Assembly (NCBI GenBank): GCA_028679405.1
Contig: JAJRBP010000275.1
Location: 1-6,207, forward strand
Source of the DNA: Methanoregulaceae archaeon
Lineage (GTDB): Archaea; Halobacteriota; Methanomicrobia; Methanomicrobiales; Methanospirillaceae
Length of the DNA stretch: 6,207 bases
Direction of reading: 5' to 3'
Position numbers and translations under genes: made by a program. Below are positions 1 through 5,806 of this stretch, piece after piece. The notes below the pieces were generated by a model. That model was given only the letters and a program-made list of their open reading frames with translations. It did no database searches and was not told where the DNA came from. Each line of letters starts with the position of its first letter. Positions within the stretch are counted from its first letter, which is position 1.

Positions 1-601
1 GGCCGACATCAAGATCGCGAGCATCTTTGCCCGGAGGAAGCTGAATTCGAATTACGAGGAGATCGCCGATTATATCCATAACCGGGTCGGTGCAGTCGGC
101 GTCGCATGGGGAGCGATGTCGCAGAAGGCGGCAGCAATCGCGGCCGGCTTCTGGAGGCTCGGGATTCCGGTAATCGTCGGCCCGCACGGCGCGAAGTACC
201 GGAGGGCGCTCCTCGGGCGAAGCGACCACGATGAGGACTGGGAGGTCATCGATGCACGTACCGGGGAAAAGGTCTACGCCGCTCCCACGCCCGAACATCT
301 CTTCTTCGTGGCAGAAACGAGAGAAGAGGTGATGGTGCTCGTCCCGAAGCTCACGATGCGGCCGAGCGATACGACGCGGGGGAGGTCGATCAAGCTGAAC
401 CACTACCTCGATCTCCACAGGCGGTTCTACGGCACTCTGCCTGAGGATACGCACCTGTTTGTCCGGACTGCCGCTGATGTCCCGATCACCATGAAGGACG
501 AGATCATGGAATTGCTCCGCAGGAATGGCTGGGAACCGGAGACGCACCCTGTGCCCGACCCGACCCTGCTTCCAAGACTGATCCGTGGAGGAATCAAATG
601 A
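1..601 (+). CDS. cdhA: CO dehydrogenase / ACDS complex alpha subunit CdhA, C-terminal part (5' end outside window)
   Basis: This is the last 199 residues of the Ni-Fe carbon monoxide dehydrogenase subunit of the archaeal ACDS complex, which interconverts CO and CO2 in the cytoplasm. The reading frame is open from base 2 to the TGA at 599-601. The methionine at 116 is internal, because recognisable CdhA sequence precedes it (EEIADYIHNRVGAVGVAWGA). The segment MSQKAAAIAAGF aligns by memory with the region of bacterial CooS holding the catalytic acid/base lysine (Lys563 in C. hydrogenoformans CODH II). Here that lysine is codon 125-127. The C-terminal block with IKLNHYLDLHRRFYG and LPEDTHLFVR is typical of archaeal CdhA. 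The fragment contains no cysteine, as expected, since the metal-cluster ligands lie upstream of this point. Its stop overlaps the cdhB start (ATGA), so the two subunits are probably translationally coupled. Identity is firm; completeness of the rest cannot be judged. Confidence 0.95.
   Translation, partial: ADIKIASIFARRKLNSNYEEIADYIHNRVGAVGVAWGAMSQKAAAIAAGFWRLGIPVIVGPHGAKYRRALLGRSDHDEDWEVIDARTGEKVYAAPTPEHLFFVAETREEVMVLVPKLTMRPSDTTRGRSIKLNHYLDLHRRFYGTLPEDTHLFVRTAADVPITMKDEIMELLRRNGWEPETHPVPDPTLLPRLIRGGIK
587..591 (+). promoter_or_regulatory. Ribosome binding site of cdhB
   Basis: GGAGG lies six bases upstream of the ATG at 598, inside the last codons of cdhA. Together with the 4-base ATGA overlap it fixes the cdhB start. 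Confidence 0.75.
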
Positions 602-1113
602 ACACTGAGCCACGGCAGAGGTACGAGGCGGTGCCCGGCAGGAATGCCGCGATCATCAACAGGCCTCAGACTATTGTCCTGCTCCTTCAAAGGGCGAAAA
701 ACCCGGTCTTCGTCGTCGGGTCCTGCGCCACTCCCGAAGAGGCCCGGCTGGTCGCCCGTCTCGCCGGATCGGCCGGGTGTCCGGTGGTCGCTACTTCGAC
801 CGCGGTCCGTTCTTTCAGGGCAGGCGGACTCCCGTGCATACCGATGCCGGCGATGGAGATATCGGCCAGGCTCGCAGATCCATCGTGGAGCATCGGATCA
901 AAGGAGCCCCCGCACGACCTCGTGGTTATGTTCGGGGTTCCGTTCGTGATCTCCTCGGTGATAGAATCCGGTCTTAAGTCATTTTCGCCGCACCTCAGGG
1001 TCGTGTCCCTCGACCGGTACTATCACCCCCATTGTTACCTCTCGTTTCCGACCATCCCGGAGGACCAGTGGCTCATCCAGATGGAAGCGATCCTGAAGGA
1101 GGCCGTGGGCTGA
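598..1113 (+). CDS. cdhB: ACDS complex epsilon subunit CdhB
   Basis: A 171-residue protein, matching the usual length of about 170 for the epsilon subunit that accompanies CdhA in the archaeal alpha2-epsilon2 CO dehydrogenase component. The family has a DHS-like, Rossmann-type fold and has been suggested to help with FAD or electron transfer. It holds no metal cluster of its own. Visible family marks are the N-terminal segment ending in VPGRNAAIINRP (residues 12-23), then the first beta strand and turn RAKNPVFVVGS (residues 32-42). A hydrophobic HDLVVMFGVPF strand comes later, and LDRYYHPHCYLSFPTI lies near the C-terminus. The start is set by GGAGG at 587-591 and by the match of the N-terminus to the family. 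The gene overlaps cdhA by four bases and shares one base with cdhC. I see no truncation or frameshift. Confidence 0.93.
   Translation: MNTEPRQRYEAVPGRNAAIINRPQTIVLLLQRAKNPVFVVGSCATPEEARLVARLAGSAGCPVVATSTAVRSFRAGGLPCIPMPAMEISARLADPSWSIGSKEPPHDLVVMFGVPFVISSVIESGLKSFSPHLRVVSLDRYYHPHCYLSFPTIPEDQWLIQMEAILKEAVG
1095..1102 (+). promoter_or_regulatory. Ribosome binding site of cdhC
   Basis: GAAGGAGG within the end of cdhB lies 10 bases before the ATG at 1113. This favours 1113 over the next in-frame methionine at 1128, which has only GAAGGG directly against it. Confidence 0.65.
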
Positions 1114-2498
1114 TGGCCGGCGAAGGGATGTTCACCGATATCCCGGTCGAGATCGGCGTGGTCTTCGAGGGGGAGCGGATCAGGAAGCAGAGCATGCATG
1201 CGGAGCTCGGAGGCCCGTCCGTATCTGAGAAGTTCGAGCTCCTTGAGGTCGTTCCTTCCGGGGACATCACCGACGGGACGGTGCACCTGATCGGCCCCGA
1301 TCTCGCCGACATGGAACCGGGGACCGTCACCCCCTTCGCAATCCATATCAGGGCGGCCGGGGCATCGCTCGAAGGCGACATGGAGAGCGTGATGGAACGG
1401 CGGATCCACGATTTTTGCAACTGGATCGAGGGGTTCATGCACCTGAACCAGCGGAACGCCATCTGGCTTCGGGCCGACAAAAGATCGGTCGGAAAGGGCC
1501 TCTCGCTCCGCCATGTCGGAATCGTCCTCGCCCGTCTGTACAAGAGCGCCCTCCCCATCATCGATGAGATCGAGGTCACCCTCATCACCGATCCCGGCGA
1601 AGTGAGGGCACGGTACGCCCGGGCGCTCGGGATATACGAACAAAGGGACGCGAGGTCCCGCGGGATGACCGACGAGGACGTGGATGTCTTCTATGGCTGT
1701 TCGCTCTGCCAGTCCTTCGCACCCTCGCATGTATGCGTGATCACTCCCCAGCGGTATGCAAACTGCGGGGCGATCGGGTGGCTCGACGGGAGGGCGGCCG
1801 CCCGGGTCGACCCGAAAGGTCCCATCTACGAGATCCCCAAAGGTGAATGCCTGGATCCGATCGCAGGGGAGTACGAGGGGGTGAACCTGGTAGTACGGGA
1901 GAAGTCCCTCTCGGACATCAGCCGGGTGCAGCTCTACACGGCATTCGGTTATCCCCATACCTCGTGCGGATGTTTCGAGTGCACGACCTTCTATGTCCCC
2001 GAATGCGACGGCCTCGGGATAGTCAACAGGGACTTCCGGGGTTCGACGCCGACTGGACTTACCTTCGGGACGATTGCGGATTCCACCGGAGGCGGCCGGC
2101 AGGTCGAGGGATTCCACGGTCTCTCCTACGAATATATGCGATCGCCTCGTTTCCTGCAGGGGAGCGGGGGATGGGAACGGGTGGTCTGGATGCCGGCCGC
2201 GGTCAGGGCCCAGCTGAAAGAGTACATACCGGACGGCCTGCGCGAACGAATCGCTACCGAGGAGGACGTGACATCGGTCGAAGCGCTCATGGATTTCCTG
2301 CGATCAAGGGAACACCCCATCCTGTCGACGCGGGAGCAGGCGCCCGCCATTCCCGAATCCGTGGAACAATCTCCAGGGAGGGCAGTCCTCCCGGCAAAAA
2401 CAGGCGCCGGCCAGAACCCCGGGACAGGCGTGGTCGTCACCTTCAGGAACGTCACGATCCGTGCCGACCGGATCTTCGTGAACAGGAAAATGCCGTGA
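1113..2498 (+). CDS. cdhC: Acetyl-CoA synthase / ACDS complex beta subunit CdhC
   Basis: This subunit makes or cleaves acetyl-CoA from CO, a corrinoid-borne methyl group and CoA at the Ni-Ni-[4Fe-4S] A cluster. At 461 residues it is the archaeal form, without the N-terminal half of bacterial AcsB. The [4Fe-4S] ligands are Cys196, Cys199, Cys208 and Cys218. Their 3-9-10 spacing equals that of M. thermoacetica AcsB Cys506/509/518/528. The distal-nickel motif C285-G-C287 lies 67 residues on, as in AcsB Cys595/597. Phe202 has the spacing of AcsB Phe512. Blocks such as EDVDVFYGC, SFAPSHVCV and DGRAAARVDP are near-identical to Methanosarcina CdhC as I remember it. A Pro/Ala-rich linker from about residue 415 leads to a beta-like tail (residues 440-456). 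An extra cysteine, Cys290, follows the CGC motif. The start at 1113 rests on its ribosome binding site. MFTDIP at 1128 is a real alternative, because its numbering would fit M. thermophila CdhC better. No CooC-like gene follows. Confidence 0.96.
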   Translation: MAGEGMFTDIPVEIGVVFEGERIRKQSMHAELGGPSVSEKFELLEVVPSGDITDGTVHLIGPDLADMEPGTVTPFAIHIRAAGASLEGDMESVMERRIHDFCNWIEGFMHLNQRNAIWLRADKRSVGKGLSLRHVGIVLARLYKSALPIIDEIEVTLITDPGEVRARYARALGIYEQRDARSRGMTDEDVDVFYGCSLCQSFAPSHVCVITPQRYANCGAIGWLDGRAAARVDPKGPIYEIPKGECLDPIAGEYEGVNLVVREKSLSDISRVQLYTAFGYPHTSCGCFECTTFYVPECDGLGIVNRDFRGSTPTGLTFGTIADSTGGGRQVEGFHGLSYEYMRSPRFLQGSGGWERVVWMPAAVRAQLKEYIPDGLRERIATEEDVTSVEALMDFLRSREHPILSTREQAPAIPESVEQSPGRAVLPAKTGAGQNPGTGVVVTFRNVTIRADRIFVNRKMP

Positions 2499-2506
2499 GG
2501 AGAGGG
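2499..2506 (+). promoter_or_regulatory. Ribosome binding site of cdhD
   Basis: GGAGAGGG sits directly after the cdhC stop, in the 11-base gap, and precedes the ATG at 2510. It shows that the true cdhD start is 2510 although the reading frame stays open far upstream through cdhC. Confidence 0.65.
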
Positions 2507-2509
2507 AAA

Positions 2510-3688
2510 ATGCAGGGCACCGACCAGGAAGAGGTATTGAAGCACCTTCTCCGGATTATCTCCGGGGGAGGGTCCCTCGAACTCGAGGGGGTCACATTCT
2601 CGGCAGAGGAACTCTCGATCTCCCTGAGCGACCTTTCGGCGATCAGGGCAGTAACGGGCGAGGTACCGGTTCCGGCAGTTACCGAGGGCATCGAACTCCT
2701 TGAATGGCAGCCCCCCAGGAGGACGTACCCCGGGAAGATCGGGGAGGTCGTCCTCGGTTCGACGAGGGGAGACGGCGGGAGCCGGGTCAAATCGGTCACG
2801 ATCGGCGGGGCGACCACCCCGGCATTCCACCTCTTCGAAGGTTCCGAACCCCACCCGCCTGTCGTTGCCGGGAGTGTTTTTGACATGGTCCCCCCGCTGC
2901 CCGGCCCGGTGAAGAGCTCGTTCGGCGATGCCGTGGAAGACCCGTGCGCCTGGGCAAAGGCATGGGTGGACAGGTACGGGGCCGACCTGATCGACCTCGA
3001 CCTGATCAGCACGGACCCCTACATCAAGGACACCCCGGTAAAACGTGCAGTGAACCTCGTCGAGGACCTGCTCCAGACAGTCGACGTCCCCCTGATCATA
3101 GGAGGGTCGGGGAACCCGGAGAAGGATGCAAAACTCCTCCCGAAGGTTGCGGAGGTCTGCGCAGGGGAGCGCATCCTCCTCTCTTCGGCGACCATGGACA
3201 TGTGGGAGCCGGTCGCGAAGGCAGCCCAGCAGTACAACCACGTCGCGCTCGCATGGAGTCCGATCGATATCAACCAGGCCAAGGAGCTGAACCGGAAACT
3301 GCTCGGGTACCTCCCGATGGACCAGATCGTGATGGACCCCACCTCGGCTGCACTCGGGTACGGGCTCGAGTACTCCTTCTCGGTCATGGAGCGGATACGG
3401 CTCGCCGGACTGATGGGAGACCGGGACCTCCAGTGCCCGCAGGCCTCGGGGACCGCGAACTCCTGGGGCGCCCGGGAGGCGTGGAAAAGAGACGATTATC
3501 TTGGTCCGAGGGAATACCGGGGTCCGCTGTGGGAGGCGACCGGGGCGCTCGCATTCCTCCTCGCGGGGGTCGACCTCTTCATCATGGTCCACCCCGGCGC
3601 CGCGAGGACCGTCGAGGATATCGTCGGGTGGCTCGTCGACGGGAGGAACCTGCCGACGTTCCCGGAATTTATCGGGGTGGGGAAGTAG
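2510..3688 (+). CDS. cdhD: ACDS complex delta subunit CdhD (corrinoid iron-sulfur protein small subunit)
   Basis: A 392-residue TIM-barrel protein that pairs with CdhE to form the corrinoid iron-sulfur methyl carrier between tetrahydropterin and the A cluster. Family blocks in order are DGGSRVKSVTIGG, LIDLDLISTDPYIKDTP, DVPLIIGGSGNPEKD, QIVMDPTSAALGYGLEY with MERIRLAGLMGD, and NSWGAREAW with DYLGPREYRGPLWE near the C-terminus. These match archaeal CdhD closely. The protein is some 40 residues shorter than the roughly 435 of Methanosarcina CdhD as I remember it, mostly at the N-terminus, where the long Ala/Gly-rich leader is replaced by a short helix and a beta-like segment LELEGVTFSAEELSISL (residues 23-39). 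The frame is open far upstream of 2510, but that part is an out-of-frame shadow of cdhC. The start is fixed by the ribosome binding site at 2499-2506. cdhE begins on the next base after the stop. Confidence 0.95.
   Translation: MQGTDQEEVLKHLLRIISGGGSLELEGVTFSAEELSISLSDLSAIRAVTGEVPVPAVTEGIELLEWQPPRRTYPGKIGEVVLGSTRGDGGSRVKSVTIGGATTPAFHLFEGSEPHPPVVAGSVFDMVPPLPGPVKSSFGDAVEDPCAWAKAWVDRYGADLIDLDLISTDPYIKDTPVKRAVNLVEDLLQTVDVPLIIGGSGNPEKDAKLLPKVAEVCAGERILLSSATMDMWEPVAKAAQQYNHVALAWSPIDINQAKELNRKLLGYLPMDQIVMDPTSAALGYGLEYSFSVMERIRLAGLMGDRDLQCPQASGTANSWGAREAWKRDDYLGPREYRGPLWEATGALAFLLAGVDLFIMVHPGAARTVEDIVGWLVDGRNLPTFPEFIGVGK
3674..3682 (+). promoter_or_regulatory. Probable ribosome binding site of cdhE
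   Basis: GGGGTGGGG in the last cdhD codons includes GGTG nine bases before the ATG at 3689. It is a weak anti-16S match; reinitiation after the adjoining cdhD stop codon probably contributes. Confidence 0.4.
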
Positions 3689-5122
3689 ATGCCGAAGAAG
3701 AAGCTCGGCCCGATGAACCTGTACCCGCTCCTCCCCAAGACGAACTGCGGGGAATGCGGGCCGAAGACCTGCATGGGGTTTGCCGTGCAGCTCACCGAGA
3801 GAAACCTCGGGATCGACCAGTGCCCGCCGATTGCCGACCCGAAGTACCAGGTGCAGCTTTCACGCATCCGGGAGCTCCTCGCACCGCCGGTGAGAGAGGT
3901 GGTGATCGGCACCGGCCCCAGGAAAGTCCGGGTGGGGGGCGAACTGGTCATGCGGCGCCACGAGCTTCGGTATTTCAACCAGACCGCGATCGCGACCCTC
4001 GTGTCGGACGATATGCTACCGGACCAGGTGCAGGCGAAGGTGAAGGAGACCGAGGCGTTCAGGTATCCGTATATCGGGAGCACCCTCACCCTCGACGCCA
4101 TCGCGGTCCGCTCCGTGACCGGCGACCCGGCTTCATTCAGGAACACGGTGAAAACGGTAAGGGAAGCGACAGAACTCCCGCTGATCCTCTGGTCTTTCGA
4201 CCCTCGTGTGATCGCAGCCGGACTCGAGGCCGCGGCAGGGCACCGTCCCCTGATCTACGCGGCGAACGTAGAGAACTGGCAGGAAATGGCCGGGCTTGCA
4301 CGGGACGCGGGATGTCCCCTCGCCCTGTTTGTCCCCGACGATATCAGGACGATTCGGTCGCTTGCAGCGTCAGTCAGGGCCGCAGGCGTGGAAGACCTCC
4401 TCCTCGACGTGGGATGCGGCTTCTCCGAATCCCTCCCGTCCACGATCAACGACCTGACCGAGATCCGGACGGCCGCGGTGAACGAGGGGGACTCCCTCCT
4501 CGGGTATCCCATCATCGGGTCCCCCGCTACCCTGTGGGAGAAGAGGAACTCGGAATCCGACGAGACAATCCGGTGGATGGAGTCCTGCCTCGCCTCCATG
4601 ATGGTGATCAGGTATGTCGACCTCCTCATGGTGAGGGACGCGTCCATGTGGTCGATCCTCCCGCTCGTGGTACTCAGGGCGAACCTGTTCAACGACCCGA
4701 GAAAGCCGGTGAGCGTGGAGCCCGGCCTCCGTACATTCGGGAATCCCGACCCTGACCGTTCGCCGGTCCTCATCACCTCGAACTTCGCGCTCACGTACTA
4801 CACGGTCCTCGCGGACATCGAGAAGCTCGACTGTTACCTGATGGTTGCGGACACCGAGGGGCTTTCGGTGGATTCCGCGGTTGCCGGGCGGAAGCTGAAC
4901 GCCCAGAAGGTGGCGGATATCATCCTGTCGACGGGGATCGAGGGCCTGGCCAGGCACCGGACGCTTATTATCCCTGGACTCGCCGCCCGTCTCAAGGGCG
5001 ATATCGAGGACGCCACGGGCTGGGACGTCATGGTGGGGCCGAGGGACTCTGCCGGGATCCCGGCATTTCTCAAGGAGAAATGGGAGGGGAAGGACCATAC
5101 GCCCGGGTGGAGTTACCGGTAA
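3689..5122 (+). CDS. cdhE: ACDS complex gamma subunit CdhE (corrinoid iron-sulfur protein large subunit)
   Basis: A 477-residue corrinoid iron-sulfur protein that accepts the methyl group from tetrahydropterin and passes it to CdhC. The N-terminal domain holds the low-potential [4Fe-4S] cluster used to reactivate Co(II). Its ligands are visible as Cys20, Cys23, Cys28 and Cys45, in TNCGECGPKTCMGFA and the following QCPPIADP. A TIM barrel occupies roughly residues 95-330. The C-terminal corrinoid-binding domain starts near residue 360 and contains NFALTYYTV (from 365), a VADTEGLSVDSAVAG segment, IIPGLAARLKGDIE (around 427-440) and VGPRDSAGIPAFL (from 449). All of these are hallmarks of the family, and the length is normal. 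The start is the first methionine after the cdhD stop with no spacing, and MPKKKLGPMNLYPLLP is a typical CdhE N-terminus. It acts together with CdhD immediately upstream. It is intact, with no missing ligand. Confidence 0.96.
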   Translation: MPKKKLGPMNLYPLLPKTNCGECGPKTCMGFAVQLTERNLGIDQCPPIADPKYQVQLSRIRELLAPPVREVVIGTGPRKVRVGGELVMRRHELRYFNQTAIATLVSDDMLPDQVQAKVKETEAFRYPYIGSTLTLDAIAVRSVTGDPASFRNTVKTVREATELPLILWSFDPRVIAAGLEAAAGHRPLIYAANVENWQEMAGLARDAGCPLALFVPDDIRTIRSLAASVRAAGVEDLLLDVGCGFSESLPSTINDLTEIRTAAVNEGDSLLGYPIIGSPATLWEKRNSESDETIRWMESCLASMMVIRYVDLLMVRDASMWSILPLVVLRANLFNDPRKPVSVEPGLRTFGNPDPDRSPVLITSNFALTYYTVLADIEKLDCYLMVADTEGLSVDSAVAGRKLNAQKVADIILSTGIEGLARHRTLIIPGLAARLKGDIEDATGWDVMVGPRDSAGIPAFLKEKWEGKDHTPGWSYR

Positions 5123-5134
5123 TCCGTCGTCGAT

Positions 5135-5143
5135 GAAGGGGGG
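5135..5143 (+). promoter_or_regulatory. Ribosome binding site of the corrinoid protein gene
   Basis: GAAGGGGGG ends nine bases before the GTG at 5153. It lies in the 30-base gap after cdhE, the longest gap in the window, and supports the GTG as start. The frame (shared with cdhE) has no other start codon between the cdhE stop at 5120-5122 and this GTG. Confidence 0.55.
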
Positions 5144-5152
5144 CGGGTCCGG

Positions 5153-5806
5153 GTGAACCAGGCACAGCCCCGGGATCCGGTCGTACCTGCGCTCCTCGAG
5201 TTTAAGGGTGAGAAGATACGGACATACTGCGAAGGACGGCTTGCAGAGGGTGCAGACCCGTACGTGATCCTCGACGAACTCGTCAGGGGGCTCGACCTGA
5301 TCGGCGAAGGGTACGAGGATAAGGAGTGCAGGAGGTACTTCAATTCCGACCTGATCGTCTCCGGCCGGAACATGCGGCGTGCGATCGGGATCATCCGGCC
5401 CCACCTTCCGGCAGTCGCCGCGTCCAGGGGTACCGTGCTCATCGGGACGGTCCAGGGGGACGTCCACGACATCGGAAAGACCATTGTCGCGGTCACGCTC
5501 GAATCGCACGGTTTCAGGGTTATCGATCTCGGCACCGACGTACCTGCCGGACGTTTCTGCGAAGGGGTCCGGGTCCACCATCCTGATATTCTCTGCCTCT
5601 CCGCACTCCTCACGAGCACCGCACCGGCGATGGACACCGTTATCCGGGCACTGACCGAAGAAGGACTCCGGAATACCGTGTTCGTGATGGTCGGCGGCCG
5701 GGCGGTGACCAGGGACCTTGCGGCCGGCACCGGTGCGGATGCCTATGCGAAGGACAGCGTCGAGGCCCTCCGCCTGTGCGAGGGAAGGATCCGGTCCGCC
5801 CGATGA
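5153..5806 (+). CDS. Methyltransferase-type corrinoid protein (MtaC/MtbC/MttC-like B12-binding protein)
   Basis: A 217-residue cytoplasmic corrinoid protein with the two-domain build of methyl carriers in methylotrophic methyltransferase systems and of the methionine synthase B12 module. Residues about 15-85 form the four-helix cap (B12-binding_2), with LVRGLDLIGEGYEDKE followed by YFNSDLIVSGRNMRRA. Residues about 92-215 are the Rossmann-like B12 domain. The base-off signature is complete: GDVHDIGK with Asp103, His105 (lower axial cobalt ligand) and Gly108, then S150-A-L152, then G181-G182. The start is GTG, supported by a purine-rich ribosome binding site and the normal family length. It lies 30 bases after cdhE, and its stop overlaps the next ATG by four bases. 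By family knowledge such a protein shuttles a methyl group from a substrate methyltransferase to an acceptor. No methyltransferase (MtaB, MttB or MtrH type) is visible here, so its substrate is unknown. The context suggests a link to ACDS methyl transfer. A corrinoid-handling role is also possible. Confidence 0.9.
   Translation: MNQAQPRDPVVPALLEFKGEKIRTYCEGRLAEGADPYVILDELVRGLDLIGEGYEDKECRRYFNSDLIVSGRNMRRAIGIIRPHLPAVAASRGTVLIGTVQGDVHDIGKTIVAVTLESHGFRVIDLGTDVPAGRFCEGVRVHHPDILCLSALLTSTAPAMDTVIRALTEEGLRNTVFVMVGGRAVTRDLAAGTGADAYAKDSVEALRLCEGRIRSAR

Noticed and set aside
116..601. The methionine at 116 as start of a separate 161-residue protein
   Set aside because: The same frame is open to the window start and upstream residues match CdhA, so this is an internal methionine of cdhA.
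1032..1112. Upstream methionine of the cdhC frame at 1032
   Set aside because: The extra 27 residues lie inside cdhB and do not resemble CdhC N-termini. The ribosome binding site and family match support 1113, with 1128 as second choice.
1035..2117. A 360-codon minus-strand open frame opposite cdhC
   Set aside because: No family features, biased composition, and fully antisense to a gene with all catalytic cysteines in place.
1847..2509. A possible N-terminal extension of CdhD, since its frame is open back to 1847
   Set aside because: That stretch overlaps the conserved half of cdhC and translates to low-complexity Arg/Gly/Pro sequence. A ribosome binding site and family-like sequence begin only at 2510.
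2126..3592. A 488-codon open frame on the minus strand opposite cdhC/cdhD
   Set aside because: Its product is a Pro/Arg/Asp/Glu-rich low-complexity sequence with no recognisable family, and it lies antisense to confidently identified cdhC and cdhD. Long antisense open frames are expected in GC-rich coding DNA.
2944..4755. A 603-codon plus-strand open frame spanning cdhD and cdhE
   Set aside because: It is out of frame with both real genes and gives an Arg/Gly/Pro-rich product typical of a GC-rich frame shadow.
5123..5152. Possible terminator or promoter in the 30-base gap after cdhE
   Set aside because: It is G-rich, with no inverted repeat, no T-run and no AT-rich TATA-like box. It reads as a ribosome binding region only.
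4370..5581. A 403-codon open frame on the minus strand opposite cdhE and the corrinoid gene
   Set aside because: The product is charged and repetitive in composition (many PDxP, RxP and HHxE runs), without motifs, and it crosses two real genes. It is a shadow of their codon bias.
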